Shown: positions 27,338 to 38,325, counted from the first letter of the stretch. The stretch is 64,000 nt of DNA from an uncultured Gammaproteobacteria bacterium (GCA_937967995.1 CALBTB010000001.1:1-64000), one strand, 5' to 3'. The notes: generated by a model not told the origin, from the sequence alone. A program made the numbers and translations.

Positions 27338-28927
27338 GTGAGTAAAACAAAAACACAAAATATCCATGCCGACCGTATTCTGATTCTCGATTTCGGATCA
27401 CAATATACCCAGTTAATCGCCCGCCGCGTTCGTGAAGCGGGTGTCTATTGCGAACTACATCCCTATGACATGTCCGAACAGGACATCGAAATTTTTGCAC
27501 CCAAGGGCATCATCCTGTCCGGTGGTCCTGAATCGGTGACATTAGAAGCGACACCACGCGCATCCCAGAAAGTCTTTGATCTCGGTGTGCCGGTGCTGGG
27601 TATCTGTTATGGCATGCAGACCATGGCTGCGCAGCTCGGTGGTGAGGTGGAGACGTCCGCGCATCGTGAGTTCGGTTATGCGCAGGTGCGGGCGCGTGGG
27701 CATTCAGCTTTGTTAAAAGATATAGAAGATCATACTTCAGCGGAAGGTTACGGCTTGCTGGATGTGTGGATGAGTCACGGTGACAGGGTAAGTCGCCTGC
27801 CGGATGGTTTCAAAGCCATCGCCACAACCGATAATGCACCGCTGGCCGGTATGGCAGACGAAGCACGCCATTTCTATGGATTGCAATTTCACCCGGAAGT
27901 TACCCATACGCGCCAGGGCACGCGCATTATCAAACGGTTTGTGAACGAGATCTGTCAGTGTGCTTCACTGTGGACGCCGGGTAACATTATCGATGACAGC
28001 ATCGAGCGGGTGCGCAAGCAGGTTGGCAGTGATCATGTGATTCTCGGTTTATCCGGTGGCGTGGATTCTTCTGTCGTGGCGGCGTTATTGCACAAGGCTA
28101 TCGGTGATCAACTGACCTGTGTATTTGTCGATAACGGCTTGTTGCGTTTGCACGAAGGTGATCAGGTGATGTCCACTTTTGCTGAACATATGGGCGTCAA
28201 GGTAATACGTGTCGATGCAGAACAACGTTTTCTAAAAGCATTGAAAGGTGTGGCGGATCCGGAACAGAAACGCAAAATCATCGGCAATTTATTTATCGAC
28301 GTTTTTGATGAAGAAGCCGGTAAGATCAAGAATGCGCGTTTTCTCGCGCAGGGAACAATTTATCCGGACGTCATAGAATCTGCTGGTGCGTCGACCGGCA
28401 AGGCACATTTGATTAAATCCCATCATAACGTGGGTGGCCTGCCGGAGAAAATGAATCTAAAACTCTGTGAACCGTTACGTGAACTGTTTAAGGATGAAGT
28501 ACGTCAACTGGGCGTTGAACTGGGTTTGCCGTACGATATGGTTTATCGACACCCGTTTCCCGGGCCGGGTCTGGGTGTACGCATACTCGGTGAAGTGAAA
28601 AAGGATTACGCGGACCTGTTACGCCAGGCCGATGCGATTTTTATCGAAGAATTACGCAAGGCGAATTTATATGACAAGGTCAGTCAGGCCTTTGTGGTTT
28701 TTCTGCCTGTCAAGTCGGTGGGTGTGATGGGTGACGGCCGTCGTTATGATTATGTCGTGTCACTGCGTGCGGTGGAGACAATTGATTTTATGACCGCGCG
28801 CTGGGCGCACCTGCCTTACGAATTTCTTGAAACGGTTTCCAATCGTATTATTAACGAAGTCGTGGGCATCTCCCGCGTGGCTTACGATATTTCCTCAAAG
28901 CCACCTGCCACTATTGAGTGGGAGTAA
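27338..28927 (+). CDS. guaA: GMP synthase (glutamine-hydrolysing)
   Basis: A 529-residue enzyme aminating XMP to GMP. The class I amidotransferase domain has the nucleophile in GICYGMQTMA and His/Glu in LQFHPEVTHT. The synthetase domain has the PP-loop GLSGGVDSSVVAALL, and the C-terminal dimerisation part ends in KPPATIEWE. Starts at GTG 27338, in an operon with guaB. Confidence 0.97.
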   Translation: MSKTKTQNIHADRILILDFGSQYTQLIARRVREAGVYCELHPYDMSEQDIEIFAPKGIILSGGPESVTLEATPRASQKVFDLGVPVLGICYGMQTMAAQLGGEVETSAHREFGYAQVRARGHSALLKDIEDHTSAEGYGLLDVWMSHGDRVSRLPDGFKAIATTDNAPLAGMADEARHFYGLQFHPEVTHTRQGTRIIKRFVNEICQCASLWTPGNIIDDSIERVRKQVGSDHVILGLSGGVDSSVVAALLHKAIGDQLTCVFVDNGLLRLHEGDQVMSTFAEHMGVKVIRVDAEQRFLKALKGVADPEQKRKIIGNLFIDVFDEEAGKIKNARFLAQGTIYPDVIESAGASTGKAHLIKSHHNVGGLPEKMNLKLCEPLRELFKDEVRQLGVELGLPYDMVYRHPFPGPGLGVRILGEVKKDYADLLRQADAIFIEELRKANLYDKVSQAFVVFLPVKSVGVMGDGRRYDYVVSLRAVETIDFMTARWAHLPYEFLETVSNRIINEVVGISRVAYDISSKPPATIEWE

Positions 28928-28946
28928 GGGTTACACCAATATCAAA

Positions 28947-28988
28947 CGCTATACCTCAGCCCAAAATTAACAGGGCTGAGGCGTAGCG
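28947..28988. terminator. Long hairpin between convergent guaA and katG
   Basis: Arms CGCTA-TA-CCTCAGCCC and GGGCTGAGG-CG-TAGCG surround a 10-base loop. The 9-bp inner stem is perfect. It sits between two convergent stop codons and could stop transcription from both sides, but neither strand has a following T run. Confidence 0.5.
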
Positions 28989-29001
28989 ATATGCAGGTTA
29001 T

Positions 29002-31158
<2,157 letters not shown>

Positions 31159-31460
31159 TGTGCAATCTCCTATTAATTTGGTTGTTTCGTCAGTCGAATT
31201 CGAACCGACGCGTTCTTGCTGTACATGGGCAATTATTATGTCGAATCATGTAATGGATAAAATCGTTTAAATCTATAATAATAAAAGCAGCCAACTATTA
31301 ATTGGTTGTCTCATTTATAATCGCCAATCAACTCATATTACGGTTTTATAAAATGTTAAATTCGCGTCATGCAATATCCGGGTTCTTCCCGCCAAACCGT
31401 AGTAATACATCACAATTTTTATCAGGCTTATTAACTATTTAGAGAGAGCTGCAGTGCATC
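31159..31460. other. katG-tadA divergent intergenic region
   Basis: This 302-base gap contains the katG control region (OxyR-type site and -10 box, listed separately). Towards tadA (31310-31460) it is AT-rich, with AGAGAGAG near the tadA start but no clear promoter. Confidence 0.5.
31235..31298 (-). promoter_or_regulatory. OxyR-type operator and promoter of katG
   Basis: On the plus strand 31262-31298 reads ATCG-N7-CTAT-N7-AAAG-N7-CTAT against the OxyR consensus ATAG-N7-CTAT-N7-ATAG-N7-CTAT: 14 of 16 core positions with perfect spacing. In the katG direction it lies just upstream of a -10-like CATAAT (31235-31240), the position expected for an OxyR-activated promoter. Confidence 0.65.
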
Positions 31461-31952
31461 GTGAATGAGGAAACGAGTGATCTAAACGAGCTAGATAAGT
31501 TCTGGATGCAACGCGCCCTGGAACTGGCAACTTTAGCTGAGCAGCAGGGCGAAGTTCCGATCGGTGCCGTTGTCGTCAAGGATGATCAGATTATTGGTGA
31601 AGGTTATAACGCACCGATTTCACAACATGATCCCAGTGCACACGCGGAAATCCAGGCTATACGCAATGCCGCTCGTCAACTCGGCAATTATCGGCTGCTG
31701 GATTGCAGCCTGTACGTGACGATCGAACCATGTGTCATGTGTGTCGGGGCGATTGTGCATGCCCGGCTCAGGGAAGTGGTCTACGGTGCAAAAGAACCTA
31801 AAACCGGCGCCGTTCAAAGTGCATTTGATTTACTGAGCGCGGACCAACATAACCACCGGGTCCAGGTACGGCATGGCATCCTCGAAACGGAATGTGCGAA
31901 TATCCTGAAGGCCTTTTTCCAGCGTCGCCGTGACGCGATCAAATCAGTCTGA
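31461..31952 (+). CDS. tadA: tRNA adenosine(34) deaminase TadA
   Basis: A 163-residue zinc enzyme converting A34 to inosine in tRNA-Arg. The catalytic HAE is in SAHAEIQAIRNAA and the zinc PCxxC in EPCVMCVGAIVHARL. The start is at GTG 31461 after GAGAGAGC. Placement near guaA and mltF is conserved in gammaproteobacteria. Confidence 0.95.
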   Translation: MNEETSDLNELDKFWMQRALELATLAEQQGEVPIGAVVVKDDQIIGEGYNAPISQHDPSAHAEIQAIRNAARQLGNYRLLDCSLYVTIEPCVMCVGAIVHARLREVVYGAKEPKTGAVQSAFDLLSADQHNHRVQVRHGILETECANILKAFFQRRRDAIKSV

Positions 31953-31961
31953 ATTCACGCC

Positions 31962-31988
31962 TAAACTCACCCTTTCCGGGGCCGATAC
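31962..31988 (+). promoter_or_regulatory. Sigma-28 (FliA) promoter of REC-CheC operon
   Basis: TAAACTCA (31962-31969), an 11-base spacer and GCCGATAC (31981-31988) match the FliA consensus TAAAGTTT-N11-GCCGATAA with the exact spacing. The expected transcription start, about 7 bases on, almost coincides with the ATG at 31996. Confidence 0.75.
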
Positions 31989-31995
31989 CTGATGT

Positions 31996-32985
31996 ATGAC
32001 AACGCGCGTCGTGATTTGTGATGATTCCAGCTTTGCCCAGAAGCAGTTAACCCGAGCCCTGCCGGAAGACTGGGCAATTGACGCTGCCTATGCCAGCCAC
32101 GGTAAGGAAGCCATGGCGGCCCTGCATAAAACCGGAGCAAAAGTCATGTTTCTGGACCTGAATATGCCGGTCATGGACGGTTACGAGGTGCTCGCGGCCA
32201 TCAGGCAGGAACAGATATCGGTCAGGGTGGTGGTGGTGTCCGGTGATATACAGCCGGAAGCTTACAAACGTGTCATGGAACTGGGTGCGCTGGCGTTTAT
32301 TAAAAAGCCGGTCGATAAAATTGAAATGGCAGCCATCCTCGAGCAGCATGGCATTTATCCCGCCACGGAACTGGAAGAAGCTGGTGATGCGTTGGATGCA
32401 GAATTTTTCGATGCCTATCGTGAAATAACGAACGTGGCTTTGGGACAGGCCGTTGATCTGCTGGCGCGGGTGCTGGACGCCTTTGTGCTCATGCCTATCC
32501 CCAATGTCAGTATGCTGGAAATAACCGAACTACAGATGGCACTGGAGCAGGCCTCACAGAACGACAGCATGTCCGCCGTTTGTCAGGGATTTATTGGTGA
32601 TGGTGTGGCAGGCGAAGCCATGCTGTTATTTTCAGATTCAAACTATCAGGATATCGCCGAAATGACCAATTTCGACGGTGAACTGAATGAAGCGGCCGAA
32701 ATCGAGCTATTAATGGATCTGACCAACATTTTGATTGGTGCCTGTCTGAAAGGGATCGCCGAACAGTTCGACATCAGCCTCGGACTGAGTCATCCCAAGG
32801 TGCTGGGACGACATATGCGTGGTAAGGATTTGCTGAAAAAAGGCAATGGCAAGTGGAAACAGACGCTGGCGATTGATATGACGATCGCCATTGAGAACAA
32901 GGATATTCACGGTAACCTCTTATTACTGTTTACAGAAGACTCAATACCCCGAATCAATGAACTGGTTGGATACGTAGCTGCCTGA
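31996..32985 (+). CDS. Response regulator with CheC-like phosphatase domain
   Basis: A 329-residue fusion. The receiver domain (1-120) has the acidic pair D9/D10, the phospho-acceptor D54 in MFLDLNMPVMDG and the conserved Lys in AFIKKP. The C-terminal half (about 130-325) resembles CheC/CheX phosphatases: EIELLMDLTNILIGACLKGIAEQF and an earlier related helix EFFDAYREITNVALGQAVDLL. Such fusions may regulate themselves or remove phosphate from CheY. There is no ribosome site, and the sigma-28 promoter ends 8 bases before the ATG. It is followed one base later by a diguanylate cyclase. Confidence 0.8.
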   Translation: MTTRVVICDDSSFAQKQLTRALPEDWAIDAAYASHGKEAMAALHKTGAKVMFLDLNMPVMDGYEVLAAIRQEQISVRVVVVSGDIQPEAYKRVMELGALAFIKKPVDKIEMAAILEQHGIYPATELEEAGDALDAEFFDAYREITNVALGQAVDLLARVLDAFVLMPIPNVSMLEITELQMALEQASQNDSMSAVCQGFIGDGVAGEAMLLFSDSNYQDIAEMTNFDGELNEAAEIELLMDLTNILIGACLKGIAEQFDISLGLSHPKVLGRHMRGKDLLKKGNGKWKQTLAIDMTIAIENKDIHGNLLLLFTEDSIPRINELVGYVAA

Positions 32986-32986
32986 T

Positions 32987-33970
32987 ATGGATAAAACAGA
33001 CGAGTTAAATGAACTGCACTGGTTGATGGGGATTATTCATTCCATCAATGTCGGTATCGTGGTTATCGATCGTGACTATTCGGTTTCACTATGGAACAGT
33101 TTCATGGTTAATCGCAGTGGCAAGCGTGCCGATGTGGTGATGGGTAATAATCTCTTTGACCTGTTTCCGGAAATTCCCCAAAAATGGTTCAAGCGTAAAA
33201 TCGAATCGGTCTATACACTGGCCAATCGATCTTTTACGACCTGGGAACAGCGACCTTATCTGTTTCAGTTTAAAAATTTTCAGCCAATTACCGGCGCATC
33301 GGAATTCATGTATCAGAACATTACATTCCTGCCACTGGTCGGTGTCACTGGCCAGATCGAGCATGTCGCGATTGTTATCTATGATGTGACGGAAACAGCG
33401 ATAGGCAAACAGGAGCTGGAAGAAGCTAATGACGAACTGGCAAAACTGAGTCGTACGGATCGTCTTACCAAGCTGAATAACCGGGGATACTGGGAAGAAT
33501 GCCTGGACATGGAATTTCAGCGTTACAAGCGTACCAAGCAACCGGTAACACTGGTGATGTTCGACATTGATCACTTTAAAAAGGTCAATGACACCTACGG
33601 ACACCAGGCGGGAGATGAAGTGATTCGGCAAACCTCCAAAACCTTACGCCGTACAATCCGCAAGACCGACATTGCCGGTCGTTATGGCGGCGAAGAGTTC
33701 GGTGTCATACTGGTGGATACGGTTGCTGAGAACGGCTTGCTACTGGCGGAGCGATTGCGCGAGCGTATCGAAAAAATTACCGTACATCATGCCGGTCTGG
33801 ATATTAACTTTCGAATCAGTCTTGGTATCGCTGAAATGAATGATTCCATCAAGGACTACAAGGAATGGCTGGAGCGTTCCGACCAGGCGCTGTATTTTTC
33901 CAAGGAAAACGGCCGCAACCAGTCCACGATTTTTACGGATGAGATGCCGGATCTAAAGAGCGTTGGATGA
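32987..33970 (+). CDS. PAS-GGDEF diguanylate cyclase
   Basis: 327 residues. A PAS-like sensor occupies about 10-145 (IHSINVGIVVIDRDYSVSLWNSF), followed by a short helix (EELEEANDELAKLSRTDRLT) and a GGDEF domain with the active-site GGEEF in GRYGGEEFGVIL. No I-site RxxD is evident just before it (KTDIAGRYGGEEF), so product inhibition may be weak. It starts one base after the REC-CheC stop, so the two should be co-expressed. Its last 18 bases overlap the convergent mltF end. Confidence 0.9.
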   Translation: MDKTDELNELHWLMGIIHSINVGIVVIDRDYSVSLWNSFMVNRSGKRADVVMGNNLFDLFPEIPQKWFKRKIESVYTLANRSFTTWEQRPYLFQFKNFQPITGASEFMYQNITFLPLVGVTGQIEHVAIVIYDVTETAIGKQELEEANDELAKLSRTDRLTKLNNRGYWEECLDMEFQRYKRTKQPVTLVMFDIDHFKKVNDTYGHQAGDEVIRQTSKTLRRTIRKTDIAGRYGGEEFGVILVDTVAENGLLLAERLRERIEKITVHHAGLDINFRISLGIAEMNDSIKDYKEWLERSDQALYFSKENGRNQSTIFTDEMPDLKSVG

Positions 33971-35359
33971 GAATGCCAGTATCGGCCTGATCTCACGCAG
34001 GTGTGGTTGTTCTTTTTCCAGGTGCCAGACCAGAATATCGTAATAACTTCTGATATTTTCCACATAGCGAACCGGTTCCCAGCCGCGCGCATAGCCGTAA
34101 CGCGTCTGTTTATACCATTTACGCTTGCTCAATAAGGGCAGGGTGGCTTTTATATCGACCCAGGTATCTGGGTTGTCGCCGCGCTTTTCCGCCAGCATTT
34201 GCGCATCCCTGATATGGCCATAACCGACGTTATAACCAGCAACGGCAATCCAGGTACGATCCGGCTCAGGAATATGTGCCGGTACCTTATCCAGCAGCTT
34301 GCGAAGGTATCGTGCGCCGCCCATGATGCTTTCGTAGGGATCAGTCCGATCTTCCACGCCCAGATGTCTGGCGGTGGCCTGGGTCAACATCATCATGCCG
34401 CGAACACCGGTATGCGATACGGCTTCAGGTCGCCAATGGGATTCCTGATAAGAAAGGGCAGCTAACAGGCGCCAGTCAAGATTGTACTGTTCTGCTGCCT
34501 GCAGAAATAATTCACGATAGGCCGGTAGACGTCGGCGTATCTGGGCCAGATAGGTATGTGTTCCCGCATAGTTGTAATTTCTGACATGCTGGTAATGATT
34601 TTTAAGTAACCGGTCCAGCTCGCCTGAGGCTTTTAACTCATCAAAAAACTTCACGGCTTCCTGGTACAGGCTGTCATCATCCGTTTTGGGAAACGCCCAG
34701 GCCAGTGGTTGCGGATCGGTTATGTTGAATGCCACTTTAAGTTTTGGATAGTAGCGGCGGTTATAGGCGACCTCGTTTGAGTCAGCCACCGTGTAGTCGA
34801 TCAATTCTTCTGCCACCAGGGTCAGCAATTCGGTACTGTCGGCTTCCTGGTTTTCCACCCAGACCAGATTCTGGTGTTTGTCTGCAAGTTGTTTGAGGTG
34901 CTCAACATGACTGCTCTGTGCCAGTACTTCCAGCAAGCCATCCAGCTCATCCAGCGAACGCGGGCGACGTTGCTTGGCGTTATAGATCACCTGCTGGGTG
35001 ATGGACTGGTAGGGCGGGCTGAAGCGAACACGTTTTTGCCGTTCCTCGGTCACGGTCAGGCCGGCTGCGGCCAGATGGGCTTCACCGTCACTGACCTGCT
35101 CAATAATGTCGTTAAGGTTATCCGGGACGCGAATTTTCAGATCAACGCCCAGGTAGTCGGCGAAGCGCTGCACCAGTTCATACTCAAGACCGGTCGGACC
35201 CTGGGGACCTTCGTAATAAGTGGTACCGGCATTACGGGTTAAGACATGCAATTCACCCAACACCATGACCTGTTCGAGCACGGTGCGCTGAGGGGCGCAG
35301 GCGTTGAGGACGACGACGAGGGAAATAACAACCGAACTGACTATGGTGATGAAACGCAT
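33953..35359 (-). CDS. mltF: Membrane-bound lytic murein transglycosylase F
   Basis: About 468 residues from ATG 35359, chosen because MRFITIVSSVVISLVVVLNAC then forms a lipoprotein signal; the frame stays open to an ATG at 35428. The N-terminal half is a periplasmic solute-binding-like domain (LGELHVLTRNAGTTYYEG to about 270). The C-terminal SLT domain has the catalytic Glu in LSYQESHW and GVRGMMMLTQATA. It cleaves glycan strands to anhydromuropeptides. Confidence 0.93.
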   Translation of the reverse strand: MRFITIVSSVVISLVVVLNACAPQRTVLEQVMVLGELHVLTRNAGTTYYEGPQGPTGLEYELVQRFADYLGVDLKIRVPDNLNDIIEQVSDGEAHLAAAGLTVTEERQKRVRFSPPYQSITQQVIYNAKQRRPRSLDELDGLLEVLAQSSHVEHLKQLADKHQNLVWVENQEADSTELLTLVAEELIDYTVADSNEVAYNRRYYPKLKVAFNITDPQPLAWAFPKTDDDSLYQEAVKFFDELKASGELDRLLKNHYQHVRNYNYAGTHTYLAQIRRRLPAYRELFLQAAEQYNLDWRLLAALSYQESHWRPEAVSHTGVRGMMMLTQATARHLGVEDRTDPYESIMGGARYLRKLLDKVPAHIPEPDRTWIAVAGYNVGYGHIRDAQMLAEKRGDNPDTWVDIKATLPLLSKRKWYKQTRYGYARGWEPVRYVENIRSYYDILVWHLEKEQPHLREIRPILAFSSNAL

Positions 35360-35428
35360 CTTCCTTGCAGAAATGAGAAGCCCATCACATTTGTCGGCCA
35401 GAATTCCGAGTTTCTGTAGACAATTCAT

Positions 35429-35859
35429 TGTCAGTTACCGTGATCCGGGTCCTGTGCGTCATCACAAAGTAAGCAAATTCTAACATACTTACTTATTGTA
35501 GATAGATTATTCACCCAATTTCTGGGTATTTTGTAAGGATTAATGGTCATTTTAGCTTATATTTCAATAAATTCAGTAAGTTATCCTGTTTTTCGCTATC
35601 TATTTAGTTATAACATTCTCTAACTTATTGATTTTAAATAACCTGTGATTAACAAGTTGCCAGCAATCAGAGCCGGGTTGTCGGTGATTTCTGACTAACT
35701 TCGTCCTCCAGAATGCCGTCAGGTCGATTTGCCTAACATCGGCAGGTGGTATAACCTTGCGCGCCTTCATGCATGTACACGACATTACCCTGTTCCGTTT
35801 GTAGAACATGGAAAACAGACAGCCGGGAATGAAAAATGTTCGCTGTACAGGCAATGTCA
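35429..35859. other. AT-rich non-coding region upstream of tRNA-Ser
   Basis: About 430 bases with no credible gene. 35480-35650 is strongly AT-rich with direct runs such as TAACATACTTACTTATTG and GTAAGTTATCC. The region should contain the mltF promoter on the minus strand and the tRNA promoter on the plus strand, but I could not place either with confidence. Confidence 0.4.
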
Positions 35860-35950
35860 GGAGAGATGTCCGAGTGGTTGAAGGAGCACGCCTGGAAAGT
35901 GTGTATACGGTAACCCCGTATCGAGGGTTCGAATCCCTCTCTCTCCGCCA
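35860..35950 (+). tRNA. tRNA-Ser (anticodon GGA)
   Basis: The acceptor arms GGAGAGA (35860-35866) and TCTCTCC pair perfectly and are followed by discriminator G and an encoded CCA. The anticodon loop CTGGAAA (35892-35898) gives GGA at 35894-35896. A long variable arm (TATACGGTAACCCCGTAT) identifies a class II tRNA, and the T arm is GAGGGTTCGAATCCCTC. Confidence 0.97.
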
Positions 35951-35987
35951 TTTTTAGAAATGGGGCTAAATGCCCCATTTCTAAAAA
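35951..35987. repeat. Perfect 16-bp inverted repeat after tRNA-Ser
   Basis: TTTTTAGAAATGGGGC (35951-35966) and its exact complement (35972-35987) enclose the loop TAAAT. It starts at the base after the encoded CCA, so it could shape the 3' end of the tRNA precursor or terminate transcription. It lacks a distal T run. Confidence 0.8.
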
Positions 35988-36007
35988 TGCATGAGATTGT
36001 GATGCGA

Positions 36008-36092
36008 ACCCGAGAAGAGGGTGAGAATCCCAATGCACAGGGATGTGCAGGTGTCGCGTAGGCCAGGGATGGCCGAAAGCGACCTCTCTCTC
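36008..36092 (+). ncRNA. Candidate structured RNA with two AGGGAT hairpin loops
   Basis: Hairpin A is TGCAC-AGGGAT-GTGCA (36034-36049). Hairpin B is GGCC-AGGGAT-GGCC (36061-36074), itself enclosed by GTCGC/GCGAC (36053-36057 with 36079-36083). Both loops fit ANGGAN, the CsrA/RsmA recognition element. GAGAAGAGG (36012-36020) could pair with CCTCTCTCTC at the duplicated tRNA end to close the structure. No promoter of its own is clear; it may be cut from the tRNA transcript. Confidence 0.4.
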
Positions 36093-36111
36093 CGCCATAT
36101 ATATGTTCAAT

Positions 36112-36224
<113 letters not shown>

Positions 36225-36310
36225 CAATTTCAATACCGCAAGCAGGAAAGGTGCGTGTCGCCCGGCGAGCGGTTAGAATGCCTGTTCCTCAATTATTTTG
36301 ATGATTCACC

Positions 36311-37972
36311 GTGAGCTATCAGGTATTAGCCAGAAAGTGGCGTCCGCGACGCTTTGAAGAAATGGTCGGCCAGTCCCATGTTCTGCAGGCGTTGTCCAAC
36401 GCGCTGGATACCGGTCGTATCCATCATGCCTTCCTGTTTACCGGAACACGTGGTGTGGGTAAAACCACGCTGGCCCGAATTCTGGCCAAATCACTGAATT
36501 GTGAAACCGGGATCAGCTCCACACCCTGTGGCGAATGTGCCACCTGCCAGGAAATCGACGCCGGCCGTTATGTGGATTTGATTGAAGTCGATGCGGCATC
36601 CCGCACCAAGGTCGAGGATACCCGCGATCTGCTCGACAATGTGCAGTACGCACCGACCCGCGGTCGCTACAAGGTTTACCTGATCGACGAAGTGCACATG
36701 TTGTCGAATCATAGTTTTAATGCCCTGCTCAAGACGCTGGAGGAACCGCCGGAGCACATCAAGTTTTTGCTTGCCACGACGGATCCACAGAAGTTACCGG
36801 TCACCATTCTTTCACGCTGTCTGCAATTCAATCTGCGTCGCCTGCATCCGGATTTAATCGTGGAGCACCTGCAAAACATTTTACAAACCGAACAGGTGGA
36901 ATTTGAGTCCGCCGCACTGGTACAACTTGCACGCGCGGCTGATGGCAGTATGCGTGATGCACTGAGTCTGCTGGATCAGGCTATCGCATTCGGTGGTGGA
37001 ATTGTAAAGGAACAGGATGTCAAACAGATGCTGGGTACGATCGAGCATACATATCTGTATGAACTGCTCGATGCATTATCCACTCGAGATGCCAATGCCC
37101 TGCACGAAACAATGAAACGCCTGCACGCAAGGGCACCGGATTATGACGATGTACTGGCAGAACTGCTGACCGTCATACACCACGTTTCAGTTCTGCAACA
37201 TATTGAATCCGCCTATGATAATGCCATGGGCGATGAAGCCGTACTGAAGGGGCTGGCTGACAAGCTTGCACCGGAGGATGTGCAATTGTTTTATCAGATT
37301 GTTCTAACGGGCCGGCGGGATTTGCCGTATGCACCGGATCCGGCGCTGGGTTTTGAAATGACCCTGCTACGCATGCTGGCCTTTCGCATTGCTGAACCGG
37401 CCGACATGCCGGCGGTAACACCGTCGAGCGCCAGTAAACCGGTTAAACAACCCGTGTCGACAGCTAACACATCAGCACCGGCTGCAAAACACAACAAGCA
37501 GGCAACAGCACAACCCCCGGCTACGCCCCCAGCTACATCCCCAGCTACACCCCCAGTTACATCCAGGGCAAAACCCAATCCCGTAACGATTAATGAAAGT
37601 AACTGGACCGAGCTGGTCAATGCGGCCGGTTTGCAGGGCATGTTGAAACAACTGGCCATGAACTGCTCGCTGGTCAGTCACGAACAGGGCAAGTATGTGG
37701 TAGCGCTCGATCCCAGTTATGAAAACCTGTTAACCAAAGAACGTAACCAGCGATTGAATGACGATGTGTCGGCATTCCTGGGTAAGCCGGTACAGGTTGA
37801 AATTCAGGTTAAACAGGTACAGGCCGAGACACCGGCCATGCAGGCCCAACGTGAGGAACAGGCCAGACTTGATGCCGCCCAGCAGTCGCTGGAATCCGAT
37901 ACTAACGTCAAGAAGATAGTTGATACGTTTGGTGCGACCATTAACACAGATTCGATACAACCGATTAAGTAA
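36311..37972 (+). CDS. dnaX: DNA polymerase III subunit tau
   Basis: A 553-residue clamp-loader subunit. Visible features are Walker A GTRGVGKTTLAR, a zinc module CETGISSTPCGECATC, Walker B LIDEVHML and the sensor SRC in ILSRCLQFNL. A Pro/Ala/Thr linker (about 375-425) contains short tandem PATPPATSPATPP units. The C-terminal tau-specific domain contacts the polymerase. I see no A-AAA-AAG slippery site, so a gamma product by the E. coli frameshift is not expected. The start is GTG 36311. Confidence 0.96.
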   Translation: MSYQVLARKWRPRRFEEMVGQSHVLQALSNALDTGRIHHAFLFTGTRGVGKTTLARILAKSLNCETGISSTPCGECATCQEIDAGRYVDLIEVDAASRTKVEDTRDLLDNVQYAPTRGRYKVYLIDEVHMLSNHSFNALLKTLEEPPEHIKFLLATTDPQKLPVTILSRCLQFNLRRLHPDLIVEHLQNILQTEQVEFESAALVQLARAADGSMRDALSLLDQAIAFGGGIVKEQDVKQMLGTIEHTYLYELLDALSTRDANALHETMKRLHARAPDYDDVLAELLTVIHHVSVLQHIESAYDNAMGDEAVLKGLADKLAPEDVQLFYQIVLTGRRDLPYAPDPALGFEMTLLRMLAFRIAEPADMPAVTPSSASKPVKQPVSTANTSAPAAKHNKQATAQPPATPPATSPATPPVTSRAKPNPVTINESNWTELVNAAGLQGMLKQLAMNCSLVSHEQGKYVVALDPSYENLLTKERNQRLNDDVSAFLGKPVQVEIQVKQVQAETPAMQAQREEQARLDAAQQSLESDTNVKKIVDTFGATINTDSIQPIK

Positions 37973-37989
37973 ATGACGAGGTAAAGTCA

Positions 37990-38313
37990 ATGAAAGGTGG
38001 ACTTGGAAACTTAATGAAGCAGGCCCAGGCTATGCAGGAAAACATGCAGAAGATGCAGCAGGAAGTGGCCAACCTGGAGGTCGAAGGTCAGGCCGGTGGC
38101 GGACTCGTTAAAGTCACCATGACCGGTCGGCATGACGTCAAGCGTGTGCAGATAGATGACAGTCTCCTGTCAGATGACAAGGATATGCTGGAAGATTTAC
38201 TGGCAGCGGCAGTCAATGATGCTGTTCGGCAGGTGGAGAAAGTGACACAGGAAAAGATGTCAGGCTTAGCGGGTGGAATGAATCTGCCGCCGGGTTTTAA
38301 ATTACCCTTCTAA
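37990..38313 (+). CDS. ybaB: YbaB/EbfC nucleoid-associated protein
   Basis: A 107-residue DNA-binding dimer. GGLGNLMKQAQAMQENMQKMQ and the end NLPPGFKLPF are diagnostic. It lies 17 bases after dnaX and 12 before recR in the standard operon. Confidence 0.96.
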   Translation: MKGGLGNLMKQAQAMQENMQKMQQEVANLEVEGQAGGGLVKVTMTGRHDVKRVQIDDSLLSDDKDMLEDLLAAAVNDAVRQVEKVTQEKMSGLAGGMNLPPGFKLPF

Positions 38314-38325
38314 ACAATAATTCAC

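Larger units (their letters stand above)
35936..36098 (+). repeat. Direct repeat of tRNA-Ser 3' end
   Basis: The 16 bases CCTCTCTCTCCGCCAT occur at 35936-35951 (end of the tRNA) and again at 36083-36098. The 131 bases between hold structured sequence. The arrangement recalls the rtT repeats after E. coli tyrT, or a mini-element att duplication; no integrase gene is near. Confidence 0.85.

Noticed and set aside
35936..36098. Integrated phage or genomic island at tRNA-Ser
   Set aside because: The repeat copies are only 147 bases apart, and the interval contains no integrase or other gene; an empty scar remains possible.
37500..37570. Tandem CCCCAGCTACA-like units as a possible CRISPR or minisatellite
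   Set aside because: They are short, in frame and encode the Pro/Ala/Thr linker of DnaX; there are no spacers.
36311..37972. Programmed frameshift for a gamma subunit in dnaX
   Set aside because: No A-AAA-AAG slippery heptamer with a downstream stop was found near the domain boundary.
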